Positions 38,113 through 46,483 of a stretch of 46,483 bases of DNA are shown one piece after another. Numbering within the stretch: position 1 is the first letter of the stretch; the number at the start of each line of letters is the position of its first letter. Below the pieces are notes generated by a model. The model saw nothing but the letters and a program-made list of their open reading frames with translations, was not told the DNA's origin and ran no database searches. Origin of the DNA: Candidatus Woesearchaeota archaeon. Its GTDB lineage: Archaea > Nanobdellota > Nanobdellia > Woesearchaeales > JAGVYF01. The stretch spans positions 1 to 46,483 of the forward strand of contig JAHFLT010000009.1 of the NCBI GenBank assembly GCA_023264635.1, given 5' to 3'. The position numbers and the translations under genes are program-made.

Positions 38113-41100
38113 ATACAAAAAAATAAAAAAAATAAGCCACAAAGATTACAACTATTTGGTTTATTATTTACTTCTTTGTTTTTTTTCCTCTTTTCCGTCA
38201 CGGTTTTCGGAGCAATTCAAACAGCAACACCTGTCTTGAATTCCACACACATCTTTTTTAATTTTACTGCAAATGAATTCAGTACTTCTTCTGGCCATGT
38301 ATCAGCCACATTGTCTTCTTTTGGAAATACAATCTCACCAACTAGTGGACTATACCCTGCGAAACTCCTTTATCTTGGAAGAATGTCTGTAACTGATTTC
38401 AATAATTTAGTTCTTGTCCCAAATTCAACGTTTAGAGGAACAGATGGTCATACATATCAAACCTCTGCATCACCTCTTTTGTCGAATGATGGGGTTTTTG
38501 GTGATGTTCTTGCTATTACTATTCTAAATGCAACAAATGCTACTTTTTACGCAGCAGTTAGAGTTACTGCTTCAGCTGCAGGAACAAACCTTTCACTAAG
38601 CATACGATTTAATGATCGGATGAATAATAATACATTTAGTACAGCGAGTGGCTGTGCTGCAGATCTGAACATCCAAACATGCCTCAATGATTTTGCCAAT
38701 GGATGTGTCTGGAATGATTTCAGAGGAACATGTGAAGCTGCACCCACTGGTATGAATAATGTCGTTGTCAACAATATGCCACCTCCGGATTGCGGAGTGC
38801 TTCCTCAGGTAGCATGTAAGGCGATAAATAGCTCTTTCTGCTCATGGAATCCCACTCTCGGTAAAGGAGGATTATGCACGAAAGCTTCACAGTTTGATCC
38901 CCTTTTTGGTTTTACTTGTACTGAGATAATCAATCTCACTGTCTGCAATAATGAGCCATTCACACAGAAAACTGGCTTATGCTCATGGAATACAACCTGC
39001 TATGTCAACAAAACAAAAACCATTGTTAATATACCTCAGCCCCCTACATTCACATGCGATGCATCTAATTATATAAGTAATCAAACTGCATGTGGCATTC
39101 TCTCGGATACTTATTATTTACCATGCGGTTTTGATAATACTACCAGTAAATGCACAGCGCTCTTTTTTGATGTAAAGGGAACAAAAGATTTTGGAAGCAT
39201 TAGTAGCCAAGGGACATGTCAGGGTCAAAGTGGTGCATGGAAAACAGAAACAACATTCGATCCTTTAACTAACAAACTAACTAGCGAGAATTGGTGTGAG
39301 TTTGGAATCACGATAAAGCCATTCTCAGCAGTAGGTGGTAGTAGTCGTTCTGTTGGTAATGAATTCAGTCAGCAACATGATTGTAATAATGATTGCAATG
39401 CGTGCATGTATAATGCAACTGGCGGGCAATGGCCAAACGCATCAGTTGCCCAGACACAATGTACTTCTTCTTCTGCAGGCTGTGCGTTTAGAACAGATTC
39501 AAATTGTTTTAATGGATTAGGATGGTGTTTTCCATCAAAGGAATTTGGAGGTTTTGACTGTTCAAAGCGATGCGGTGATTGTAATCTTCAACCAAGTCCA
39601 CAAACATCATGTACAAGCTCTCCGGCTAGCTGCACGTGGGACAATACAACAAGGATATGTTCCAGTGCGGCTGTGAAGGGTTGCAGTCAGGATTGCACAC
39701 AATGTTATGATAGCGCAACATGTACGATATCTATTGCAAGTGGTGGATGTAAATATGATAGTACTACCGCAATCTGTTCACCAAGAGGAGGTGCAACTGA
39801 AATTTGCTATGATGGTACTGATAATGACAACAATGGATTAACTGATTGTGCAGATCCAAAATGTGCATTAGATCCTTTTTGTACAGGTGGAGTAGGTGAC
39901 AAGAATAAATGTTCTCAGTATAATTCCTTTAGGTATGGTATTGGGGCACAAGGAAACTGCACTGCAACCACTGGCTGTTTGTGGAGTTCAGATTCATTTG
40001 GCTTTTCTTCTTGTTCTTCTCTCTCTGATCAATGTTTCTCAAATCAGTCATTACAGGTAAACCAAACCAGGTGTACTACTTATGGAGGTGGGAATATCTG
40101 CCAGTATAAAACATCGAATTTCTGTTCAGTGAACTCCACGTTTGCAAACAATTGCTTTGGCAGAAATCAAACAACATGTGGTACTGGAAGTGGAGTAGGC
40201 TGTCAATGGAATACTAATACTAATTTCTGTGATATCCAAGTACTGGTTGCCTGCGATCAAAATCAAACACTCCAACAAAATGAAAATGTATGTAATAGAG
40301 CTGGCTGTGTTTGGATGGGTAATATGTCTTTTGGTGTAGAAGGTAGCTTTAGATCAAGTTGTGTCAACCGTTGTAATAATCCTTCAATTACGACAGAAGG
40401 AGCATGTTCAGGTGCATTGAATGGCACTTCTTTTCCTGTAGGTTCATGTGCATTCCAGGCAGGTTTCTGTTTGCCTAAAAGCTTTGGAGGAGGCTGCATG
40501 GACAACGAGGGGGATTTGGCAGCGTGTGTTAGTAATGATAATTGTGCGTGGGTTAGTACGCCTTTCGGTCCGATGAGACATCCAAATGGTTCAGTAAGCA
40601 GACAAGACTTCTTACATTCTAATACACCATGGCTTGCAATAGGTTTAGATCTGCCAGTAGGCGGAAACAATAATGAATCACTCTATGTCTTGAATAGGAC
40701 TGGTGCGGGATCTATTACTTTAATTATGGCAAACTTTAATGCGATAACTGAGCAGAGAAATGTCTCACGTTTAGTTTGCAACAAAACAATCGATATTATG
40801 AGATATAACTGGAGCTCTGGAGCATGTCAAGTTGGTACGTGTAATGCATATGCCACAGCATCATGCGCAGGTGCAACACTTCATTACGATTTAAATCTAA
40901 CTACAAAGCAAATAGAAGCTTTATGGGAGGTGCCTATTGCAGATTTAGTGCTAGATTCGAGAGAGGGAAATACTACTGTAACAGACATTACAAACAGCAC
41001 AACAGTCACTATTGATGGATCTTTACGTGAACAGATCAATGAAAGTGCAAGTGCTCTGGACGGAACTAATGCAACCAGAGTACGAACAAGCTTCGGCTTT

Positions 41101-43494
41101 TGCATGGATAAATTACAAAATACGATGTTTGGTGGTATGGAAGATAGTGCTCCGGCAATTATATCTTCAGATCCAACTGGAGGTGTCTCTGAGCCAACTG
41201 ACGCCTTTTTAGACATTGCTAGTTTGGGAGTCAAAAAAACCGGAACTGCATTTATTTACGGAATAGTTGTAAGAAATATTGCAGGCTCCATAATGTGTAA
41301 GAATGTTCCTTTACGTAATGGTGGTTTTGGAACTGCAGCGAATGGTTCAAAATACTATCTTTATCTGGATACAGATGGGTCTTCCACAAGTGGATGTTCC
41401 CCAGAAAGTAGACCAAATCTAAAAGGTTTTGAGTATCAATTCAAGTATATCGCAGATGTGGCTAATAATCAGCTTACAGAATCATTGTTAAGTTTAAAAT
41501 GTGTTAGTGGCTCATGGGTGGCAACAAGCATTCCCTTTAAAGTAGATAAGAATAAAGCGTGTAGTATTATAGGTGGACCTATTTTCGCAATAGATAAAGA
41601 TACACTGACTGCAAAAAGTGATGTAAATAGCGGGGTGGGATGGAGAGCCTTTGCAGCTGCTACTAATGCTACAGGGAATGCATCTAATGTGTTCGACACG
41701 ACTGGTCCAGGCAGAGGCGACTTTAAAGGGATTGATTTTAAAGCAGTGGATTGCACACGACCAGAAGATAAAGATGATTCACAGTGTTCGAAATTCAAGC
41801 AATTTGGTTTCTTCCCCGGAGAGTTTGGTCCGGCATGTACTGATAAGATAGATAACGATGGGGATGGACTTACTGATTGTGCTGACCCAGATTGTAAATT
41901 TGATAAGTTTTTCTGTCAGGGCTCCTTTGCTCCGCAGACAGATGATATTACTTCACCATCTTTAGTATGGACAAAGGTAAACGACAAAGTCACAACAAAT
42001 TTGGGATTCTTCTTTGATACAGATGAGCCAAGCCAGGGAAAGGTGGACTTTTACATGAACGATTCACAGTGTTCCACTCTTAATAGAACATTGATCGACA
42101 AGGCCCTGGAAGATTCAGATTCTCTTAATGACTACAGAACACACCATATTGTTACTTTGGGTAGCTTAACAGCAAATACAACGTACTACTTCAAATACAA
42201 TGTGTGTGACATTTCCAGTAACTGTGGCTTGAGCGCATGTACAAATATAACAACTCCAATACAATCATCCAATATAACTTTTAGAATTGCACTTCCTACA
42301 AACTGGACAATGGATATGCCTAGTATTAATCTAACTAATTTCAGTTCTCAATATGCATTAAAGGCATCCAGCGATTCATTATCCAATACCAATATAAGTA
42401 TTAATGCTCCAGACGGAAAGAGTCTAATAACTTTTGTCGGAATAAGTATTTTTGAAAAACAAACGCTCAATCTGTCTGGTTTTGTTGTTGGATCAGATTT
42501 TATTGGGATCGATTCAAATCAATATCAAAGTCTCAAACAAAAAACCGGTGTTGAAAAAATTGTTGTGAGTATCCCCACAACAGGTAACATTATTCAACAT
42601 TGTGATGATAGTGGTGAAAATTGTCAGGATGTAACAAGTAGCGTGCCATGTGTTTTTGGAAGTAATACCACTTGTACTATGACCGATGCCGTTGGTCTTG
42701 GATTCTCTTCTTATAAAGGCGGTTCAAGTGGTGGTACTAAAGGTGGTGGAGGTACAAGTGGTGGTGGCAGTGTGGGAGGAGGGGGAACAGGTGGTAAATC
42801 AACACCAACGCCAACAACAGCAACTGCGGAAAAAACATGGGTAACAGCAGATGCAGGAGCAGAACTTTCTATGACCCTTTCAAAGGAAGATATAGCAATC
42901 AAGAGGATACTGATTTCAGTTAAGAATACGCTGGCTTACTTTAAAATTCTTGTGAAAAGGTATACTGCCAAACCTGAGAAGGTGAATGCATTTGAAGGTA
43001 CTGCTTATCAGTACCTTTCCATTAATAAGGAGAATGCAGAAGATACAGATATAGCCTCTGCAACAGTGCATTTTGTGATTAAGGACTCTTGGTTAAAAGA
43101 TAATAAAGTTGGGCATGATGCTATAGCACTTTATCGATATAATGATAATACTTGGTCAAAATTAGCTACGCGTTACATGGGTTTGGTCAATAACTTCCAT
43201 GATTATGAAGCAATGACTCCTGGATTTAGTTATTTTGTTATAGGCACGGAATCTATACGACTTCCAGAACAGAAAACCCCACCAAAAGAGGAACCTAAAA
43301 CTACTCCAGAAACAACAGAAATAACAAAGACAACACCAGAGACGAACGAACAAAAACACGAGTCTCTAAAAAACATTGGTACTGCAGTAGCCGACAAAGG
43401 TATTTTCGGGTTACAGAACAATTACTTGTTGGGAGCTTTTTTTTCAGTGATTGTTATTGTCATAGCATATGTAATAAATAAGAGACGGAAATAA
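38113..43494 (+). CDS. Giant cysteine-rich surface protein with PGF-pre-PGF domain
   Basis: The protein has about 1790 residues and is probably an S-layer-like or adhesive protein. Order: signal peptide; beta-rich head (to about 170); a long region (about 170-830) of repeated cysteine modules with GC-x-W-N motifs (GCVWNDF, CSWNTTC, CTWDNTTRIC); a calcium-type loop EICYDGTDNDNNGLTDCADP; a less repetitive middle; a second loop CTDKIDNDGDGLTDCADPDC; fibronectin-like strands; a Gly/Ser-rich linker; a PGF-pre-PGF domain ending TPGFSYFVIGTE; a Thr/Pro/Glu-rich stalk; and a final membrane helix before NKRRK. Many N-x-S/T sites suggest glycosylation. The first standard start (TTG 38176) would cut off the basic part of the signal peptide; in-frame residues IQKNKKNKPQRLQLF continue upstream to an ATA/ATC at 38110-38115 behind GGGTGGA, with no ATG. 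Confidence 0.85.
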   Translation: MQKNKKNKPQRLQLFGLLFTSLFFFLFSVTVFGAIQTATPVLNSTHIFFNFTANEFSTSSGHVSATLSSFGNTISPTSGLYPAKLLYLGRMSVTDFNNLVLVPNSTFRGTDGHTYQTSASPLLSNDGVFGDVLAITILNATNATFYAAVRVTASAAGTNLSLSIRFNDRMNNNTFSTASGCAADLNIQTCLNDFANGCVWNDFRGTCEAAPTGMNNVVVNNMPPPDCGVLPQVACKAINSSFCSWNPTLGKGGLCTKASQFDPLFGFTCTEIINLTVCNNEPFTQKTGLCSWNTTCYVNKTKTIVNIPQPPTFTCDASNYISNQTACGILSDTYYLPCGFDNTTSKCTALFFDVKGTKDFGSISSQGTCQGQSGAWKTETTFDPLTNKLTSENWCEFGITIKPFSAVGGSSRSVGNEFSQQHDCNNDCNACMYNATGGQWPNASVAQTQCTSSSAGCAFRTDSNCFNGLGWCFPSKEFGGFDCSKRCGDCNLQPSPQTSCTSSPASCTWDNTTRICSSAAVKGCSQDCTQCYDSATCTISIASGGCKYDSTTAICSPRGGATEICYDGTDNDNNGLTDCADPKCALDPFCTGGVGDKNKCSQYNSFRYGIGAQGNCTATTGCLWSSDSFGFSSCSSLSDQCFSNQSLQVNQTRCTTYGGGNICQYKTSNFCSVNSTFANNCFGRNQTTCGTGSGVGCQWNTNTNFCDIQVLVACDQNQTLQQNENVCNRAGCVWMGNMSFGVEGSFRSSCVNRCNNPSITTEGACSGALNGTSFPVGSCAFQAGFCLPKSFGGGCMDNEGDLAACVSNDNCAWVSTPFGPMRHPNGSVSRQDFLHSNTPWLAIGLDLPVGGNNNESLYVLNRTGAGSITLIMANFNAITEQRNVSRLVCNKTIDIMRYNWSSGACQVGTCNAYATASCAGATLHYDLNLTTKQIEALWEVPIADLVLDSREGNTTVTDITNSTTVTIDGSLREQINESASALDGTNATRVRTSFGFCMDKLQNTMFGGMEDSAPAIISSDPTGGVSEPTDAFLDIASLGVKKTGTAFIYGIVVRNIAGSIMCKNVPLRNGGFGTAANGSKYYLYLDTDGSSTSGCSPESRPNLKGFEYQFKYIADVANNQLTESLLSLKCVSGSWVATSIPFKVDKNKACSIIGGPIFAIDKDTLTAKSDVNSGVGWRAFAAATNATGNASNVFDTTGPGRGDFKGIDFKAVDCTRPEDKDDSQCSKFKQFGFFPGEFGPACTDKIDNDGDGLTDCADPDCKFDKFFCQGSFAPQTDDITSPSLVWTKVNDKVTTNLGFFFDTDEPSQGKVDFYMNDSQCSTLNRTLIDKALEDSDSLNDYRTHHIVTLGSLTANTTYYFKYNVCDISSNCGLSACTNITTPIQSSNITFRIALPTNWTMDMPSINLTNFSSQYALKASSDSLSNTNISINAPDGKSLITFVGISIFEKQTLNLSGFVVGSDFIGIDSNQYQSLKQKTGVEKIVVSIPTTGNIIQHCDDSGENCQDVTSSVPCVFGSNTTCTMTDAVGLGFSSYKGGSSGGTKGGGGTSGGGSVGGGGTGGKSTPTPTTATAEKTWVTADAGAELSMTLSKEDIAIKRILISVKNTLAYFKILVKRYTAKPEKVNAFEGTAYQYLSINKENAEDTDIASATVHFVIKDSWLKDNKVGHDAIALYRYNDNTWSKLATRYMGLVNNFHDYEAMTPGFSYFVIGTESIRLPEQKTPPKEEPKTTPETTEITKTTPETNEQKHESLKNIGTAVADKGIFGLQNNYLLGAFFSVIVIVIAYVINKRRK

Positions 43495-43531
43495 CCGCCA
43501 GTTTTTTAAGCACAAATGAAATCATTCCGTT

Positions 43532-44233
43532 ATGCGTATGCGTCTCCAGAAAATCATTAGCATGTCCGGCTTCTGCTCGAGAAGAAAGGCTGAAGATATT
43601 ATTCGGGAAGGAAGGGTGACAGTTAATGGACAAAGAGTGTCTATTGGCGCAAGTGCAGAGCTGGAAAAGGATATTATCTGTGTAGATAGAAAACGCATTA
43701 CCTTCTCAGCAAAGAAATACTATGCCTTCTCAAAGCCACGTGGTTATTTGAGTTCGCTTGTCCCTCACTTCGGGAAAAAACCGATTAGTATATTCTTTCC
43801 TAATGAGTATCTCTTTCCTGTAGGCAGATTGGATTTCATTACAGAGGGATTGATGCTGCTGACGAATGATGGTGATTTCGCAAATAAAGTAATGCATCCG
43901 CGCTATGAAGTAGAGAAAGAATATCAAGTAACCGTAGACAAACCTCTTACGCAAGATGTCCTGGAAAAGATAACGGGGGGTATTGTTATTGAAGGAAGAA
44001 AAGTTAGCGCAAAAGTAAAACCCCAAACAAAAACCATTATCGCTATCGTACTCCACGAAGGCAGGAAACATATTGTTAAAAAATTGTTTGTGTCTCTGGG
44101 TTATCGAGTGCTTCGCTTAGTGCGCGTGCGTATTAACGGCGTTCTGCTAAGAAACCTCTCTCCAGGAAAGTATCGTCTGCTCACAACGGAGGAAAAGGAA
44201 TCATGCTTGAAACCATCGTTAAGGAAGGGATAG
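43532..44233 (+). CDS. RsuA/RluB-family rRNA pseudouridine synthase
   Basis: Isomerises a specific uridine in rRNA. The protein has 233 residues. An S4 RNA-binding domain (MRLQKIISMSGFCSRRKAED, residues about 3-50) is followed by the catalytic domain with VGRLDFITEGLMLLTNDG (catalytic aspartate 101), EKEYQVTV, GRKVSAKV, VLHEGRKHIVKKLF and VLRLVRVRINGVLL. This single-chain RsuA/RluB type is characteristic of bacteria; archaea normally rely on guide-RNA pseudouridylation and Cbf5, Pus10 or TruA/D. Acquisition from bacteria is therefore likely. The start is the ATG at 43532 (or MRLQ six bases on). The next gene begins within its last 31 bases. Confidence 0.92.
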   Translation: MRMRLQKIISMSGFCSRRKAEDIIREGRVTVNGQRVSIGASAELEKDIICVDRKRITFSAKKYYAFSKPRGYLSSLVPHFGKKPISIFFPNEYLFPVGRLDFITEGLMLLTNDGDFANKVMHPRYEVEKEYQVTVDKPLTQDVLEKITGGIVIEGRKVSAKVKPQTKTIIAIVLHEGRKHIVKKLFVSLGYRVLRLVRVRINGVLLRNLSPGKYRLLTTEEKESCLKPSLRKG

Positions 44234-44736
44234 TCATCCCAATAGGAAATCACACCGGGAAAACAATTGTCCTCGCAAGTGACCATCGCGGGTTTGGACT
44301 GAAACAACTCTTATTGAAATATGTAACTGAGTTACATTTTACATCTATTGATGTAGGAACGTGCAGTGAGGAACGATGTGACTATCCTGATTATGCCGCT
44401 CTTCTGGGAAAATATATCTCTGAACATCCCTTTGACCATGTTGGGATTGCCATTTGCAGAAGCGGTAATGGGGTGGGAATTGTTACAGGAAAATTTACAG
44501 GAGTATATGCTGTGCACTGCCATACATCACATCCAGATGCATTCTTTGCGCGAAAACATAATAACAGTAATGTGCTTCTTCTCGGAGCATTGGGTCTTAG
44601 TGGCGAAGCCGCGAAATCCATTGTTAATGTATGGCTTCGCACACCATTCTATGGAGGACCACAGGATGAGGTTTATCTTAATAGGTATGTGAAGACAGTG
44701 AAGATTGAGAAGGAGATTATGGCAAAATCTCTATAA
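44203..44736 (+). CDS. rpiB: Ribose-5-phosphate isomerase B
   Basis: Interconverts ribose 5-phosphate and ribulose 5-phosphate (RpiB/LacAB family). The protein has 177 residues, about 19 longer than usual at the N-terminus. Landmarks: IVLASDHRGFGLK (Asp-His at 27-28), SIDVGT with CDYPDYA, GIAICRSGNGVG with the catalytic-type cysteine at 85 and the anion-binding GNGVG, then ARKHNNSNVLLLG. The start overlaps the pseudouridine synthase gene by 31 bases, yet a GGAGG site (44188-44192) lies ten bases before it inside that gene, so the two are translationally coupled. Most archaea use the unrelated RpiA; RpiB suggests bacterial input together with its neighbour. Confidence 0.93.
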   Translation: MLETIVKEGIVIPIGNHTGKTIVLASDHRGFGLKQLLLKYVTELHFTSIDVGTCSEERCDYPDYAALLGKYISEHPFDHVGIAICRSGNGVGIVTGKFTGVYAVHCHTSHPDAFFARKHNNSNVLLLGALGLSGEAAKSIVNVWLRTPFYGGPQDEVYLNRYVKTVKIEKEIMAKSL

Positions 44737-44744
44737 TGATAATC

Positions 44745-45707
44745 TCAATCCCTCTCTAATAATTCATACATTAGTGTTTTCCCTGTAACAGTAATGATAG
44801 CTGCATTACACGCATATCCAGTTCGTGTCTTGTGTCGTAATACGGCGCCCGGAGTCACCAGTAACGATGGAGAGAATTGCTTTTGAGGAACTGGCTCATA
44901 GGTTTCAGTGCATCCGTTTGTTGCAGAATGTAAATGTCCTGAGAAACTGAACTTGACATTGCACTTTTTCATGAGATGAGCTAACTGCTGACTGCCCTCA
45001 TTCTTCTCACCAAGAGTATAATCAACCCCATACTTTCCTTTGCATAGTGGGGGCTGGTGTGTAACGAGAACAACGGGGTCATTGTCTGAGAAGCTGCAAA
45101 GTAATTTCTCCAATTCATCATATTTCCTTTCATCAGCTACATAATCAGAATATTTGTAATGCGGTCCTTCTCCATAAGGGTTACTAACAAAATTAATGCC
45201 AGCGGCATCAACTCTTCTGTATCTCAGTAAATCAATGATGTTAGGATATTCTCTGCCAAGTTTTCTTATTGTATTGGTGTAATACCTATGCACATCATGG
45301 TTTCCCGGGAGTACATAAACAGGCAGGTTTGTTTCACCCAATACGCGGAGCACATGTTCTCCATCATCAGTAACATACCAGCGAAACATATCGGCAATGT
45401 CTCCTGTTAAGATAACGCCATCCACCTTTCGCTTAATGAATTCTTTGGTGAAATACTGCACATCAGCAACATCTCCGTGAGTATCTGTCAACAAACCGAA
45501 ACTTTGTTCGGGAATCTTTATTTCCTCTATCAGCGCTGATTCCTGTATCCTAAAGCGGCGTTGCCCTATTGTTATTGTTGTAATCTTGTTTCTCGTGCGT
45601 TCATTTTCTTCCTCTTTTCTTGCTTCCTCTTTGCTTGTATACAGCCACGCGCCTCTCAAACAACCAAGGAGTATTAGATAGATTCCCAGTTTAATAGCAT
45701 TGCGCAT
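44745..45707 (-). CDS. Membrane-attached metallophosphoesterase
   Basis: The protein has 320 residues from the ATG at 45707, chosen because the shared TATA-like box is centred 27 bases away; an ATG at 45719 lies 12 bases upstream. The N-terminus MRNAIKLGIYLILLGCLRG is a signal anchor with a possible lipobox cysteine at residue 16, so the enzyme probably faces outward. The calcineurin-type metal motifs are complete: LLTDTHGD (near 75), ILTGDIAD, LPGNHDVH, VVLVTHQPP and FSGHLHS. Two metal ions and hydrolysis of a phosphodiester or phosphomonoester follow from the family; the substrate is unknown. A charged, helical linker (KEEARKEEENERTRNK) separates the anchor from the catalytic domain. Confidence 0.88.
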   Translation of the reverse strand: MRNAIKLGIYLILLGCLRGAWLYTSKEEARKEEENERTRNKITTITIGQRRFRIQESALIEEIKIPEQSFGLLTDTHGDVADVQYFTKEFIKRKVDGVILTGDIADMFRWYVTDDGEHVLRVLGETNLPVYVLPGNHDVHRYYTNTIRKLGREYPNIIDLLRYRRVDAAGINFVSNPYGEGPHYKYSDYVADERKYDELEKLLCSFSDNDPVVLVTHQPPLCKGKYGVDYTLGEKNEGSQQLAHLMKKCNVKFSFSGHLHSATNGCTETYEPVPQKQFSPSLLVTPGAVLRHKTRTGYACNAAIITVTGKTLMYELLERD

Positions 45708-45730
45708 AGCACAATACATGGTGGGAAATC

Positions 45731-45738
45731 TTTATAAA
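45731..45738. promoter_or_regulatory. Shared palindromic TATA box (metallophosphoesterase / uL1)
   Basis: TTTATAAA, fully palindromic, is the only TATA candidate between two divergent starts. It is centred 27 bases before the metallophosphoesterase ATG at 45707 on the minus strand. On the plus strand it predicts transcription from about 45762, leaving a 48-base leader for uL1. Confidence 0.5.
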
Positions 45739-45761
45739 CAATTGCCCTTTCCCAAACAGAT

Positions 45762-45809
45762 TCCCGACGTACTACAGCTGGCCATGACCACTATTGTAGG
45801 AGGGTGAAA
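45762..45809 (+). promoter_or_regulatory. uL1 leader with Shine-Dalgarno site beside a hairpin
   Basis: The predicted leader contains CTACA (45773-45777) and TGTAG (45795-45799), a 5-bp stem whose 3' arm abuts the strong ribosome site GGAGGGTGA (45799-45807). In bacteria and methanogens uL1 represses its own operon by binding its mRNA, so the hairpin is a candidate control site. I do not see the exact uL1 target motif. Confidence 0.35.
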
Positions 45810-46460
45810 ATGGAAAAAGCAGAAATTGTAAAAGCACTTCAAGAACTTAAAGGCAAGACACCTAAACGTAAATTCTCGCAGAGCGTTGAGCTTATCGTCA
45901 CAATCAAAGGGATTGACCTCAAGAAAACCGAAAATCAGCAGGAATTCTTCGCAATTCTTCCTTATTCACGCGGTAAGAAAGTTAGTGTATGCGCCCTCAT
46001 TGGCCCTGAGCTTAAGGATGAAGCGACAAAAAACTGCGATAAGGTTATTATAGTAGATGAGTTCCAGAAATATGCCAATAAAAAAGAAGCGAAGAAACTT
46101 GCAAAAGCGTATGATTTCTTCATTGCTCAGGGGGAAATAATGGCAAAAGTTGCAGCTGGTTTTGGTAAATCGCTTGGGCCAAGGGGCAAGATGCCGAATC
46201 CGAAAGCGGATTGCATCGTCACTGCCAAGACACCATTAAAACCTCTTTATGAGAAGCTGCAAAAGACAATAAAGATATCGCTCAAGAAAGCTCCTCTTAT
46301 TCAGGCGATGGTGGGCACAGAGGCCACACCAGATAACCACATTGTAGAGAATATCACAACATCGTATAATCAAATAGTCCGTTCATTGCCACAGGAAGAA
46401 AACAATATCCGCTCGGTCATGGTAAAAATGACTATGGGACCTATTGTTAAACTCAGGTGA
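45810..46460 (+). CDS. rpl1: Large ribosomal subunit protein uL1
   Basis: uL1 forms the mobile L1 stalk near the exit site for tRNA. The protein has 216 residues, as in other archaea. Landmarks: KRKFSQSVELIVTIKGIDLK, then AILPYSRGKKVSVCALIG, FIAQGEIMAKVAAGFGKSLG, PRGKMPNPKA, and SVMVKMTMGPIVKL at the end. The start is the ATG at 45810, six bases after GGAGG; a GTG at 45804 lies inside the ribosome site. The next gene begins five bases after its stop, as in the usual archaeal uL1-uL10-P1 operon. Confidence 0.96.
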   Translation: MEKAEIVKALQELKGKTPKRKFSQSVELIVTIKGIDLKKTENQQEFFAILPYSRGKKVSVCALIGPELKDEATKNCDKVIIVDEFQKYANKKEAKKLAKAYDFFIAQGEIMAKVAAGFGKSLGPRGKMPNPKADCIVTAKTPLKPLYEKLQKTIKISLKKAPLIQAMVGTEATPDNHIVENITTSYNQIVRSLPQEENNIRSVMVKMTMGPIVKLR

Positions 46461-46465
46461 AGATT

Positions 46466-46483
46466 ATGTCGCACGTTGCAAAT
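46466..46483 (+). CDS. Start of the next gene, probably ribosomal protein uL10
   Basis: Only six codons (MSHVAN) are inside the window. An AGGTGAAG ribosome site overlapping the uL1 stop lies a few bases upstream. The call as uL10 rests on the standard archaeal order uL1-uL10-P1, not on the sequence itself. Confidence 0.5.

Overview
The window is archaeal and was most probably taken from a DPANN genome of the Woesearchaeota/Nanoarchaeota type. The archaeal signals are ABCE1, pelota, PCNA, family B DNA polymerase, archaeal-type TyrRS and GluRS, ribosomal proteins uS2 and uL1, tRNA genes interrupted by bulge-helix-bulge introns, and a PGF-pre-PGF surface protein. Many genes start about 25-28 bases after the centre of a TATA-like box, which implies leaderless mRNAs. 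Others have a GGAGG/GGTGA Shine-Dalgarno site. The lineage call within archaea is inference from gene style and from memory of similar envelope proteins, not from a search.

Layout. 1-5345: tail of a repeated orphan gene, uS2, an FG-GAP protein, a TRAM-ThpR pair, a small membrane protein and ABCE1. 5391-12919: second orphan-family copy, then a minus-strand envelope block (three related lipoproteins, a large cysteine-rich membrane protein, a membrane-anchored beta-rich protein). 12978-18888: pelota, a TrmB-type regulator, a small cysteine-rich lipoprotein, the third orphan copy, GluRS, a stand-alone YqfO-like domain and an OGG-type glycosylase. 18901-23610: twin hairpins, NrdR with a zinc-ribbon protein, the fourth orphan copy, a ThyX-like protein and TyrRS. 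23913-28699: a three-gene helical/coiled-coil operon, a PyrB-PyrI fusion, tRNA-Leu with two introns, a hairpin-rich repeat zone, PCNA and an unknown gene. 28977-34632: IleRS, a small membrane protein, MgtC with a double Fis-type HTH protein, tRNA-Ala, the fifth orphan copy and tRNA-Pro. 34668-46483: PolB, an MnmC-like methyltransferase, a giant surface protein, an RsuA-type pseudouridine synthase, RpiB, a metallophosphoesterase, uL1 and the first codons of a gene that is probably uL10.

Working together. Most genes serve translation (aminoacyl-tRNA synthetases, tRNAs, ribosomal proteins, ribosome recycling and rescue by ABCE1 and pelota), DNA replication and repair (PolB, PCNA, OGG-type glycosylase), nucleotide supply and its control (PyrBI, ThyX-like, NrdR), and the cell envelope.

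The two least explained things are these. (1) A family of about 220-residue proteins is present five times in 34 kb, always on the plus strand and scattered between housekeeping genes. Its core is nearly constant and has two short variable islands. (2) Two different tRNAs carry related introns inside the T-loop, and fragments of the same sequence lie in a hairpin-rich zone next to tRNA-Leu, which suggests a spreading tRNA-intron element. No CRISPR array, insertion sequence or rRNA gene was seen.
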